64,000 nucleotides of DNA, from assembly GCA_949316235.1 (NCBI GenBank), contig OX438743.1, forward strand, positions 32,209,242-32,273,241, read 5' to 3'. The notes beneath the pieces were generated by a model. The model was not told where the DNA came from. It worked only from the letters and a program-made list of their open reading frames with translations, and did not search any database. Of the stretch, positions 46,030 through 56,725 are shown piece after piece. How positions within the stretch are numbered: position 1 is the first letter of the stretch; every line of letters begins with the position of its first letter. This stretch comes from Oegoconia quadripuncta. Lineage: Eukaryota; Arthropoda; Insecta; Lepidoptera; Autostichidae. Position numbers and translations under genes: made by a program.

Positions 46030-46285
46030 AATAGAACCATCCCTTCTCTTCCTGTGGGTGTCGTTAAAGGCGACTAAGGGACTTTCCACCAACGAACATC
46101 TATAGACTTATACGTTTCAATGGCGATGGGGTCATCCCTAGTCACGTGAGCATTACTGTATATTTCGAAAGGATAGGCAGTGGATGTTGTTTCAAGCATT
46201 AAACTTTTAATGTTTGAAACATCCTAACGCTAATGTTTGGGATATCTCTGACCACTTTTGGGATAAAAGTCATGACGTTATGTAT
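46030..46285 (+). repeat. family-M repeat, full length
   Basis: It has agaaccatcccttctcttcc, tgtgggtgtcgttaaaggcg, actaagggactttccaccaa, gtggatgttgtttcaagcat and gggatatctctgaccacttt. Confidence 0.7.
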
Positions 46286-46749
46286 GTGTAAATTGAAAAT
46301 AATAATCTTGTCCAAGTATGGCAAAGGACCTTTCCCTGTTTAAACTTGAAAATACTGGATGAGTTTTTTACCATAAGGAAAAAAAGGTTTATTAGGTAAG
46401 TAAAATAGAAGTTTTTGGCATAGGTAGTTTTTTTTGTAGGGTTCCACTTTTCCTTATTTATTTAATTTAATGATGTAATTGTGTTGCATATTCTACAAAT
46501 GCGACGGTCAAATGACAAAATTAACGCTTTATTCGATGATAGTTTTGAAAAAAAAATTAAACTATCTATGCCAATACCTTCTGTTTTACTTATCTAATAT
46601 GCCCTATTTTTTTTCCTTACGGCAAAAAAATTCATTCAGTATAGAAAATACCACACTCAAATCGGACCACTCATTATTGAGATACATTCGGCCAAAGACA
46701 CACGCCATAACTCCCGTCGTTGTTCGTCCACTTAATACTTAACACTAAA

Positions 46750-47110
46750 CTTAATACTAAACTCAAAAGGGTTTATCCCACACGGCATTCCATAAATACT
46801 TTCAAATTCAATTTTTCGAAATGAATGAACCGATTCTACTGAAACTTTATACGCATAAGTAGGATACATAGATCTAAAAAGTTAGTAGAGAATATTTACG
46901 AAAAAGAGTAGAACTATTAAGTTAGAGTGATTTTAAGTATTCAATAGTTACAGAAAAACTGCAATATATTGTTTTAAATTTGATATTTTGAAAAAGTTTT
47001 ATACTAACTTTTTTGATCAATGTGCCCTGGTCCATTCATTTCAAAAAATTTGGACTAATAAGTTTGTATGGAATGCCTTGTGGTATAAACGCTCTTAACA
47101 TAAGCCTGTT
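46750..47110 (+). repeat. family-R repeat
   Basis: It has aaagggtttatcccacacgg, cattccataaatactttcaa, actttatacgcataagtagg and atacatagatctaaaaagtt. Its complement is at 24790-25030. Confidence 0.55.
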
Positions 47111-47394
47111 TGTTTCCCCATTAATCCTTATCAAAGCATCGAACTAATTCATAGGTACCGTACCTTTCGAACAATATCTCTAATTTATCTATTTTGTCCT
47201 ATAGGGGTTCTAAAGTTATAATCAGGAAGTTATTCCGTGTTGCAATCCTGTTCCCCGTTCGACCCAACTTTCTCTTTTATAAGTCGATTCCAGTCATTGA
47301 TAAACGTAACTTTCATCTCGCATTACTTCATTGAGCGCGTAATGCGCTGCATCTTTGACTTTATTGTTATTGTGCATGTTTATTTGTTTGTTGT

Positions 47395-47560
47395 AGGAAT
47401 TATATGGAAATTGTTTCAAGAGAGTTCGCCACACGGCATTTCATACAAACTTGCGTATAAAGTTTCATTCTAATTGGTTTATTCGTTTCGAAAACTTTGA
47501 ACTTGAAAGTTTTTATGGAATTCCGTGCGGAATATAACCTCATAAAACATTTTGATAATT
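47395..47560 (+). repeat. family-R repeat, partial
   Basis: It has gccacacggcatttcataca, aacttgcgtataaagtttca and tattcgtttcgaaaactttg, and then a second ggaattccgtgcggaat unit. Confidence 0.45.
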
Positions 47561-48472
47561 TTTTTCCAAAAATTGTGCATGACATTAATACCAATGAATA
47601 ATTTATTGTTTAAATATAAATCTAGATACAATAGCTAATATAATGTTAAACCCCCTATAAAGTAAAAAAATATTTGGGGCAGAGGTCTCTGCTGCTCTTC
47701 CACAGTGGACATTTTATTTAATAACTAAGATGAGAAACGAAAATAATTTTTTCTTTGCTTTTGTCCATAAATAACAAGCGAATTATATTTGATGACATTA
47801 AAGAAGAAATTACATCTGTAAAAACAATAACGTTCTTAATTATATTTACGTAATCAGCTAATCAAATAAAGTCCTATATTCATATCTTCAAATTGATACA
47901 TTTCAATATTAAAATAGTAATTTTACGCAATGGTGTTTACATAAACGACTTTTACATAAATCATCGTCTAATCAATTTTAATGACTTGATAACTTCTATG
48001 TAACTGTATCGTTGATAGGAAGTCCATCTGCTTATAGTTTACGTAATGCTGTCACATCCGTATATTAATTAGGCAAAACATTTGCACCTTATCTCGTGTT
48101 GGGTCAGACGGGGGTCGTGGAAAGCTACGGTCAGGGCAAGTTGCGCGTTCGCTGAGAAAATGGCCGTTAGGTAACTAGCAGTTGAACATAATGTGCTAGA
48201 GGTATAGTCGTAAGGCGCAGTCAGGAAAGCAGGATTGATATTTCATTCAGAAAACTTGATCAAGTAAAGAAGGTTGAATTTTTTTGATGGACTGAAGAAT
48301 CGTTTGACCGTAATTTTAATCGAGTGCAAAGCAACGATGTAGTCGAACACGAGGAACGTGAAAGTTAACAGAATAGGTATTATCGATACGGTGTTTGCAA
48401 AAACATATAATAATATCACTCAAGAAGCAACTGTGTTAGAAGTTAAATATCTTTGAAACGGCTGCAGGGTAT

Positions 48473-48641
48473 TACAACTTAGCGCGACTCGAGTGACATA
48501 GAGTCGCGTGCGAGATGGCCTACATCTCTCAAAGCCGATTGGCGGTCAAGTTGACAGCTGTCAAGCGACAGCCAATTAGTTGCAAGAAACTGAGACTATG
48601 TCGCGCGCGACTCTCTCTCACTCGAATCGCTCTAAGTTGTA
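48473..48641. mobile_element. palindromic MITE (169 bp)
   Basis: The left arm tacaacttagcgcgactcga, gtgacatagagtcgcgtgcg pairs with the complement of tcgcgcgcgactctctctca, ctcgaatcgctctaagttgt with scattered mismatches over about 50 bases. The centre (attggcggtcaagttgacag..ctgtcaagcgacagccaatt) is itself palindromic, so the whole element can fold into one hairpin. It is GC-richer than its surroundings. The 62-codon frame across it (48515-48703) is not a gene. Confidence 0.75.
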
Positions 48642-49542
48642 GTAGCCTTGCTGATCTGATTTCCATCAAACATCCTATCTCGCAAACACCAAATGTGGCG
48701 TAACACATGTACGACAGGCATCAAATAATAACACTCCTCCTTTGCATCGTGATTTCAAAATTCTTTACAAATACAGCTACTTTCAGTTGTAATTGTATTT
48801 GAGTTTTCATTCACAATTAGTTGCAGCTTGCAGCCAAACTATCACACAACAAGTATGAATGACCAGTATTACATCGACTTGGTAATCGTTAATAATTTTA
48901 CCTATATCAGTTAAAGATGCACCTCAATATTCAATATATTTAAAACATGTTGTAATTGGTATTGTATATGACAGAAAAACAAATAATTCTCATTCAAACC
49001 ATACGTTTATTTGCTATTTTGTACGTTAATATTGCTTCATAGTAGTGGTTGATTTCACAATATAAACCCGACCGTACAATGATGCAGAGTATGTTATGTA
49101 TTACCTAATTACGGATCTCACGTAGAGAGTGTCTAGTTAGAGCTCACACGTGAGCGGGCAGACAGGCACGCAAACAGCAAATGAGCCGTAATATACACTA
49201 TTCGTTTGGAAACAACTCTAGCTATTATAGTATCTACGTATTGAATAGATATACTTACTTCTTGAGGGAAATATATGTTTAGAATAGTATGAAATATTAT
49301 TATTCGATTACAATACAAATCGACCTAATGTAATAAAAATACTGGCGAGTTTTAGTTGCCGTGAATATTAATTATTTGTGACCCTTCATTATGTACAGTT
49401 ATATTTGCAAAAAGAAATTAGTATAAATTTAATAAGTCGAAGTAATCGTAACAATAATTTGAATATACCTTACTGGCATGAACATTTGTATGAAATCTAT
49501 ATACTAGTATTGCACCGTTTTAAATATATGTACTAGTATTAC

Positions 49543-49655
49543 TAAATCTGCCGCCAAGCAGCAATGTTAATAGCATTGTTGTGTTCCGGTTGTCAGAGAT
49601 AAGATAGCCAGTCCCCCAAATGTGTTGGGGTTTCCGGGTCAGTACCGGGGGATAA
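49543..49655 (+). repeat. SINE-B internal fragment
   Basis: It has aaatctgccgccaagcagca, ttgtgttccggttgtcagag and ggggtttccgggtcagtacc. It is truncated at both ends and lies about 150 bases before the gene 2 splice acceptor. Confidence 0.75.
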
Positions 49656-49812
49656 AAAAAACGTATTATTAAACATACAAATTATGAATTATTTCCTACC
49701 ACAAAATTAAATGCATCTAATGTGAAATGTACAGAATTTGAAACATTTCATAATTAATAGACCTTATATAGAAACACAATCAAGATACTTATTAGCTTTA
49801 TCTCAATTTCAG

Positions 49813-52038
49813 GTGCTGTGCTGCACGGTGATTTTATCAACGTGTGCTGATCCCGATCCAAAGAAATATAAATATGAAGTTAAGTCAAAAGATAAGCTAT
49901 CGAATGCTAGTCTTACAGATGAAGAAAGAAAATTTCTAAGAGAAGTAGAAGCAAAGTTTGGAATTAAGTCTGAAGTGCCAGTAGACACCAACAATGACGA
50001 TAATGATCATAAGGATGATAATAAACCAGTTAATGTAACAAAATTGAAGCTACCGTTCCCAGCTGTAATAGCTATAGAGATCGTGAATGATACAGATATT
50101 GACCCAAAAGCAAAGGACAAAAGGACTATTGATGCAAATTTGGGATATGGATACAGAACTAATAATGGATACAGTTATACTTATTTAGGGAAATCGCCAC
50201 AAGAGAAAGGTAAATTTATGATTTATCCATATTCACAAGAAGACATTCCACCTGCCCGACCTTCTCCTCAACATAATCCTCATAATCCAGGACACTCACA
50301 AACGCAAACAGTGGTAGAAATCACACCGTCACAAGCGTACGAATTAGTACCAGAAAAGGAAGAGGAAAATGCATATCATTATGAGAAGCCGGCGATCAAA
50401 TTTGAATCTAAACCTGAGAATATTCAAAGCGTAGAATCACCGCCTCCACCTCCACATCCTACAAACCATCCGTTAAATCCTTCAACTTTGTATACCACTT
50501 ATAACGGGGAGCAATTTTCAAGTCTAACTGGACAATTTCCATCAGTGATGTCTAATTACTTAGTAGACTCCGCACAACTTTTACAGAGCCCACAGTATCA
50601 GAGTGCTGGACTGACTGAGGATCATTTACAATCTCATGGAGCGCATTTGCAGCAAGGTGTAGTACCCGTCTTGGTTCTAAGAATTCCAAGCTCCTATCTG
50701 AAAAATCCTACTGCTGAGTTATATGCCAATTTACCTCCAAGTTATCCTTTATCTCAATATTTAAACAATGTTAAATTGCAAGAGTTGGTTAACCAGTATT
50801 TTAAGAAAATAGGATACTCCTATGCGCCGCAAGTAATGGCTTATCCAAGTTCGCTGCCTGTCACTACACCTCCATCTCTTCACGAACCACAGCAGTATGC
50901 CCGTCCGTATGTTCAACCCTCATACACTCACGCTGATTATTCCGGAATTCATTATTCAGCTGTGCAACCTGTAATGGCCAGATATCCGGCTGGTTATACG
51001 AGTCCGCATTACTATGTAACTCAGAGTCAATCTCACTATCAGCAGCCCTTACATCAACAATATGTATATAGTTATAGGTATGTACCGCAATCTGCATCAC
51101 AGACTTACCACCAACCAGAATATCAACACGTAACATATCAGTTGTCGCCTGAGCAAGATCAGAGTCAACATACCGTGTTAGATCAACAATCTAGTGTGCA
51201 CAACGCTGGTGCTCATATTGAGTATGAATCTCATCAACCATCGACTGGTGAGGAAGCTCATCTAACATCTGTAGAAGTTAAAACTCCACAGCCAGAAACT
51301 GTACATGAGTATAAACACGTCTCCCCGACGTCAAGCTACGAGCAAGTGGCGACAGCGACTCCACAATATGAAGTTCCTACGGAACACTCTAGTGTAGAGC
51401 ACAGTGGAACAAAAGTATTAGTCCCAGTTTATGGTCCTGCGCCAACACAACAAGTTCAATATGAACAACACGTGCCACATGAACAAACCGAAACTATTGC
51501 TGTGTATCCGAGAAGTCAATCTGGTCATAGGTACTCTCAGCCAAGCGTATCGCAAACGTATGTCTACCAAAATCAAAATACCCATGAGTCAGATAACCAT
51601 GGTTTAGTTCTTTCAGAAAATTATCCCAGCAAAGATCACACTATTGCAACAGTGTTGCCATTGAGTTATAAAACGAGAAAACAAACTCCGTTACCTGCTC
51701 AAGGTGTCAGTTATGTGACCCCCATACCTCATGCAATAAAGTACCAGTCACATTACAGGGTGATGGTACCCCATACTATGTTCAAGAACCCCACTAGGGA
51801 GAAAGTATCTTACGTGAATTCATATTCGTTACCTGGCCCGTATACTTCATCAGGACATTCTAGTCGTCATCACAACTCCGAAGAGGAGCACTCAGCAGGG
51901 CCTCACTACGTCCCTCCAATTAGTAAACAGAAACCTCCTCTTTACCCGAGAAATTATCACTCCCATCCGAAGAGGATGATTAAGCCAGAGAGTATGGCAC
52001 CACTCAGGAAGCATAATGAAAGGAAGAAGTTACCATAG
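49813..52038 (+). CDS. gene 2, terminal coding exon: large secreted Pro/Tyr/Gln/His-rich protein
   Basis: It encodes residues 7-747 after splicing from 35207-35224, with the stop TAG at 52036-52038. The ATG at 49738 lies in the intron in frame, but it would bury the hydrophobic segment, so I reject it as a start. Signal peptide: residues 1-18. Residues about 20-85 are charged (KKYKYEVKSKDK, SLTDEERKFLREVEAKFG, and an Asp/Asn-rich stretch). KDKR at 107-110 precedes TIDANLGYGYRTNNGYSYTY, a possible dibasic processing site and aromatic Gly-rich patch. A more ordered block is VVPVLVLRIPSSYL..LYANLPPSYPLSQYLNN..LQELVNQYFKKIGYSYAPQV at about 289-346. The region 350-650 is Tyr, Gln, His, Ser and Pro-rich low complexity. 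The C-terminus is basic. No R&R chitin-binding motif or enzyme motif is seen. The family is unrecognised; an extracellular structural role is inferred. Confidence 0.85.
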   Translation: MLCCTVILSTCADPDPKKYKYEVKSKDKLSNASLTDEERKFLREVEAKFGIKSEVPVDTNNDDNDHKDDNKPVNVTKLKLPFPAVIAIEIVNDTDIDPKAKDKRTIDANLGYGYRTNNGYSYTYLGKSPQEKGKFMIYPYSQEDIPPARPSPQHNPHNPGHSQTQTVVEITPSQAYELVPEKEEENAYHYEKPAIKFESKPENIQSVESPPPPPHPTNHPLNPSTLYTTYNGEQFSSLTGQFPSVMSNYLVDSAQLLQSPQYQSAGLTEDHLQSHGAHLQQGVVPVLVLRIPSSYLKNPTAELYANLPPSYPLSQYLNNVKLQELVNQYFKKIGYSYAPQVMAYPSSLPVTTPPSLHEPQQYARPYVQPSYTHADYSGIHYSAVQPVMARYPAGYTSPHYYVTQSQSHYQQPLHQQYVYSYRYVPQSASQTYHQPEYQHVTYQLSPEQDQSQHTVLDQQSSVHNAGAHIEYESHQPSTGEEAHLTSVEVKTPQPETVHEYKHVSPTSSYEQVATATPQYEVPTEHSSVEHSGTKVLVPVYGPAPTQQVQYEQHVPHEQTETIAVYPRSQSGHRYSQPSVSQTYVYQNQNTHESDNHGLVLSENYPSKDHTIATVLPLSYKTRKQTPLPAQGVSYVTPIPHAIKYQSHYRVMVPHTMFKNPTREKVSYVNSYSLPGPYTSSGHSSRHHNSEEEHSAGPHYVPPISKQKPPLYPRNYHSHPKRMIKPESMAPLRKHNERKKLP

Positions 52039-52560
52039 TTAAACGTGTCTTTAGTATTTAAGTAAAATCCTAATAATAACTAGTTCGGTAAATGCATACT
52101 TTGTTGTAAATATAGTTGTAAAGAAGTATTTATCGAGTCAAATAAATGGGTATTATTCTCCAAAACAATATGTAAATCCATTTGAGATTGTATATAAAAT
52201 CAATTGGTGTACTTAGCTACGTTAGTCATATACAACAATAATTTGTGTAAATATTTTTATACTACTGAATTGTTTTAAAAATATAAATAGTTTTAAATTT
52301 ACTTTTGATCTATGAATTTTTGTTGGAATCAAAAAGTTGTTAATTAATTTTATAAAAAAAGAAGCCTGTATTTTGTTGTGAAATGTTTGTTTGTTGTTAT
52401 TTTATGTAGTTTTCTTTACACTTCGCTGATACCACCGCGCTTCCTGCTGGACATTACTAAACTTTGTTGTCTCGTTCAGTGTCAGTGAAAGTGATTGCTT
52501 GCGTGCAATATTCGCAAAAATTGTACATATAGGCGTTTATTTCAATAAACAATACAATTA
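52039..52560 (+). other. gene 2 3' UTR with poly(A) signals
   Basis: AATAAA occurs at 52141-52146 and again at 52544-52549. The first is at a conventional distance after the stop; the second would give a longer form. Confidence 0.6.
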
Positions 52561-52637
52561 TTCGTTGTTTCTATACCCTTTTAATATCGTATTATGGGCA
52601 CATCATTAGGAACAAATATACTGGAGCTGTGTAATGA

Positions 52638-52735
52638 TGGGGTTTCCGGGTCAGTACGCTACCACCTTAGGCCTCATCTTCACTTAACATCAGGTGTGAT
52701 TTTGGTCAAGTGCTAACCCGTATTGCATAAAAAAA
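52638..52735 (+). repeat. SINE-B 3' fragment
   Basis: It has ggggtttccgggtcagtacg, cttcacttaacatcaggtgt and ccgtattgcataaaaaaatg. Confidence 0.7.
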
Positions 52736-52739
52736 TGTA

Positions 52740-53600
52740 CGTTTCTCTGACGTAGGGTACGACATTTTAAAGGATAAATAGTTGGCTTTTAGATATTTTG
52801 TTGTACATTTGGTCAGAATGTAAAGTAACTATACTTAGCTACACTACACTATGAATGTGATGTCGGTACAGTATATGGTTTTAGATATCTATCCTCCCAT
52901 TGATTAAAACAATAATTATCGTTGGATGCAGCAGCAAACTGAAATACTATAAATATATTTATTGGCAATTAACTTAAGTCACGCTGGAAACGGAGTAGAA
53001 TTCTCAAAAGTCACTAGTAAGGGGGTCGATCTGACCATGAATTCTTTCTAGCGCATAGCGGGAGCTGGCCAGGCGAAACTTAAAAATGTTCTATTATCCG
53101 AAAAGCCAGATGATGATGATGCATCAACAAACTCGAGTTTCGTATCTTGTAACCCCTTGTTGTTAATACTTTACTGTTCATACCTCACATACAGGTTCAT
53201 AGTCGGCACGTACTCATGTGTCCATGACCTATAAACAACTATTATTTCTAATTGGTTAAAGATACGTTATTTCTATTATAACGTATATAGACATACTCTG
53301 TCAGGTGCATAATAGAAAATCTTTGGTCAGACATGATAAAAATAAATCTCTTGGACAATGAAGAGTGCATTGAGTAAAAAGAGCAGTTAAAGGGATTCTT
53401 TCTGATGAACCACATCTTTCAGATTAAACAGTTCAATACTGGACACAAAAGATCGTGGGATCGTGAAACAGCCTATATCAGTGATCAGCTTCCAAAAATA
53501 TTAACCCAGTGGCGAATGTACCCAAGGGAAGTTATGCAAATACGTCTAGTCCAGGAGTGCTGCAGTAGATGATGATGATAGTTAGACAATCGCTTTTCCC
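52740..53600. other. intergenic, nothing recognised
   Basis: No coding frames or clear repeat partners are seen, except a LINE-tail-like tccaggagtgctgcagtaga followed by tgatgatgata near 53550-53590. Confidence 0.35.
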
Positions 53601-53609
53601 TGCTTAATT

Positions 53610-53945
53610 AATAATCAACTCCTTTATCATCATCAGCCAGTAAACATCCCACTGCAGGGATCATTCAGGGAACGGGTAGAGGCCTTGCCTCGTATATGAG
53701 GGAGAGAATGGGTCATATTCCGCCACGCTAGCTCAATGCGGGTTGGCGACTTCACATGCCTTAGAATTTTTATTTCTCAGGCATATAGGTTTCCTCACGA
53801 TGTTTAAGAGTAGTCGGATAAATGCACATAAGTAATTAAATTAAATTTAAAAACTCATTGGTACATGGCCTGCCTGGGAATCGAATCCAGACCTTCTAAA
53901 TTGGGAGACCGCGTCTTAACCGCTGACCTACCGACTCAACTCCTT
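53610..53945 (-). repeat. SINE-C copy (tRNA-derived)
   Basis: On the minus strand the head reads gagtcggtaggtcagcggtt, aagacgcggtctcccaattt with B box ggattcgattcccaggc. On the plus strand the body has agtaaacatcccactgcagg and tcgtatatgagggagagaat. The same element is at 61548-61848. Confidence 0.75.
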
Positions 53946-54299
53946 TATGTTGACGATTAATTCCTTAATCGCCTTGATTATATTCACTTGAAATTGTTCC
54001 CATTATTTTTCCTTTGCTACCTACGTAATATAACTTCAAAAGATTTATCGGTGAGTTCGTGCATGACTTTTAAATTAACGTAGAACGAAGACGAAGTACA
54101 TAATGATAGGTGTATTATATGTCGCATAATAGTACAATAGATCACACCTTTACACCGATTTGTTGCACACGAGTGGACAACGCAAACAGATCATAATTAG
54201 ATAAAACAGATTAAGCGTTCAATATCAAATAGCTATCTTTTTGTTCGTAAGTAAACTTTTTAACCGCATTTTTGATTCCATATCATATTTCTTTTTTCC

Positions 54300-54562
54300 A
54301 CAACTCTTGACCTCAAACATACCTGATATTAAGTAATGATGATGGAAGAGCGCTCACACGGAACCTACAACTTATTTAGGGGACTAGCGATCTTTTATCA
54401 AAGAGCAGGATACAGCAATGCCAACAGCATTTCTGCTTGGGGGAACTTAGATGTGATGGAGGTAGCTAGCCAGGCGGACATTTTAAAAATGCCCTGTTAC
54501 CAACCAAACCGAGTACAAAACATGTACTCCACTCGGAATCGAACCGGTGACATCATTTTTTT
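54300..54562 (-). repeat. SINE-B copy, diverged
   Basis: It has cctcaaacatacctgatatt, gatggaggtagctagccagg, gccctgttaccaaccaaacc and atgtactccactcggaatcg. The 81-codon frame over it is spurious. Confidence 0.7.
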
Positions 54563-54689
54563 GAACCTATTGTGTGTTTGAACTATGGTGGAGGTTAAAC
54601 GTTAAAATTAGAGTCGCAACTCTCAAAAACAGCGTATTTATTTTTCTTTAAGCTTAAAGCTTTGGTTTAGAGATTTTGTTTTTTAAACC

Positions 54690-54900
54690 CCGACGCAAAA
54701 AGAGGGGTGTTATAACTTTGACCGCTAAGTCTGTGTGTGTGTGTGTGTGTCTGCGTGTAGCACCGTTGCTCTTAGACGAGTGAACCGATTTGGATGAGGT
54801 TTTATTATTAGAAAGCAGGTTTTCTATCGGTGGTTCTTAGAAATGTTTTATCAAAATCGGTTCAGCCGTAACTGGATGAGTTTGAGATGATGAGATGATG
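54690..54900 (+). repeat. family-T repeat with (gt)n
   Basis: It has aaaccccgacgcaaaaagag, a (gt)n run, gtgaaccgatttggatgagg and tatcaaaatcggttcagccg. Confidence 0.55.
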
Positions 54901-55354
54901 AGAAAAAAATAGGACATATTAGGTAAGTGAAACAGGAGGTATTGGCATAGGTAGTTTAATTTTTTTTTCTTGGTATAGGTTATGGTATGGAATAAAGTTA
55001 GAACTGTGAATTTCATTGCGTTCGGTGAATATTCTTAGAACACCTGTAACTATTTTCAAAAAAATCGATCAATTTATTTTTGAAAAAATTTCACATAGGG
55101 TAAATATCATAATTCAATAAACTATTTTTAGAAAACATAAGAGCCCTTGATTAATTTTTCTGAATTTTTTTTAGAAGATTTAGTATCTTATACAACGCAA
55201 TGAAAACAGTGGCAACTTTAATTTAATATTGTAGGTTCTATAACGAAATATCTATACTATACTTAAAGCAAGCTACAGAATGGTTCGAAAATATTTTTAT
55301 TCTATTACAGATGGGTACTCTACCCTTCTACAAAAAATCAGGAACTTTAAGAAT

Positions 55355-55881
55355 GTAGAGGTGGAATTTCTAGGATAGCAATAAAATGCGTACAGGTTGT
55401 GGTAGACGTGGAACGGGGAATTTTATTTTGTGACAGTAAACAAAAGTTTACTATAACTTGACACACATGACACTATACTTTTAAACAGCCAGCAAATTAT
55501 TACACAGGTTCTATAAAATTGACATGCCCCTTTAATTTGCAGGCTCTACACAAAGTAATAAAGGTATCAAAATACATACATGCACAAAATAAAACTATAC
55601 AAAGTCAATTCCTAAACCTAACATACACTTATAGTGTTTATCTTTAGGCAGAGGTTTGGTTAACCTATCAGCCCACATTAACTTTGTCGATAAATGCCTT
55701 AAAACAATTGCGTAAAGGTGGAATTTCTAGGATAGCAATAAAATGCGTACAGGTTGTGGTAGACGTGGAACGGGGAATTTTATTTTGTGACAGTAAACAA
55801 AAGTTTACTATAACTTGACACACATGACACTATACTTTAAACAGCCAGCAAATTATTACAGAGGTTCTATAAAATTTACAA
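55355..55881 (-). mobile_element. collapsed Ty1/copia retrotransposon
   Basis: Two nearly identical 160-base direct repeats (55360-55524 and 55717-55880) flank a short core. On the minus strand the repeats start TGTCAATTTTATAG or TGTAAATTTTATAG, preceded at the 3' copy by a purine tract (attaaaggggcatg). The core encodes the end of a copia pol. The element keeps LTR, pol end and LTR, and most of gag-pol is deleted. Flanks agaat and aaaat are consistent with a 5-bp target duplication with one change. Confidence 0.75.
55605..55716 (-). pseudogene. Ty1/copia pol C-terminal end
   Basis: The minus-strand frame reads YAIVLRHLSTKLMWADRLTK and then PLPKDKHYKCMLGLGIDF before a stop. This matches the copia pol terminus (..vsT..m.AD.lTKpLp...f), which follows the RNase H domain. 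Everything upstream is missing because the frame runs into the second LTR copy. Confidence 0.78.
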
Positions 55882-56439
55882 AAAATATAGGAGTTACACC
55901 ACAAAAATTACATATACATACTGGACTATAAGTTTTACGTAGCAAACAATGTTACTCGATTGGCTGTGGACTATACCTAACCGCGCACGGCCATTGATGT
56001 CGACTCTATCATTTCATTTTCATTTATACGAGTTAGCGAATAGTATTTACGCAGAACTTTGTGGTATGAAAGTTGTAATAATAGTGCCAGTTCTTTTCAC
56101 TAGATGGCACTTTAAAGAGTTGTTTGCCGTTTGTTGTGGCCCAGTTCGTAATAATTTATATTAAAATTTAATTTATAAAAAAGACCGAGTCAACCGTCTG
56201 GTGAACAATTAGAAATCTTTCGAAAGAATATAATGATAATAAATATGCCAGCTCAAAAATTTATTTTGTACAGTTGTACAGTACGGCTCAAATGTGCATA
56301 GTTCAAAAGATTATGATTTTTAAGAATGCCTTTGGATTTCTAACTGATAATAATTTTGATTAGATAGAAAAAACATTTATTCATACCAACAAAACAGACA
56401 TAAGAAAGCAAACAATAAGAACTTATACGAGTCATAGCA

Positions 56440-56725
56440 CACATACATAACGTCACGACTTATGTCCTAAATGTGGTGATCAGGTATCCAGGTATCCCAA
56501 ACAATCATGTGTTTGAGTGTTCCAAACATTAAGAGTTTACCATTTAATGAAACAACATGAAATATGCCGAAATGCACACGTGACAGGGGGTTTCCCCGCT
56601 CAACGCCGTAGAAACGTCCAAAACTATGTAGTAGATGTTTTTTGGTGGAAAGTCCCTTAGTCGCCTTTTACGACACCCACAGGAAGAGACAGGTAGGTTC
56701 TATATTTGAGTGCCGAAACCATAAC
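56440..56725 (-). repeat. family-M repeat
   Basis: It has acatacataacgtcacgact, tgtttgagtgttccaaacat, cacacgtgacagggggtttc and cttttacgacacccacagga. Confidence 0.65.

Larger units (their letters stand above)
35225..49812 (+). other. gene 2 intron 1 (about 14.6 kb)
   Basis: It runs from GTAAAT to TTTCAG and contains the foldback MITE (36449-36730), the hAT/LINE/SINE nest (41860-44765), the palindromic MITE (48473-48641) and many SINE and family-M copies. The only protein-like open frames belong to transposons. Unexplained stretches include 35300-36240, 38900-39600, 40110-41070, 45575-46020 and 48700-49540. Confidence 0.65.
54975..55990 (+). repeat. repeat family S, interrupted by a copia relic
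   Basis: From gtgaatttcattgcgttcgg to caggaactttaagaat and again after 55885 it matches 60640-61040 (gaatttcattgcatcggaga, acaacgcaatgacgttcaca, ggaactttaagattatacaa, ttttactggcctata). The paralogue lacks the roughly 525-base insertion and so serves as an empty site. Confidence 0.65.

Noticed and set aside
49738..49812. ATG at 49738 as the start of gene 2
   Set aside because: It would place 25 residues of intron-derived sequence before the hydrophobic VLCCTVILSTCA segment. The AG at 49811-49812 is a good acceptor and the exon at 35207 gives a proper signal peptide.
54725..54745. (gt)n run as a functional element
   Set aside because: It is an ordinary microsatellite inside the family-T repeat.
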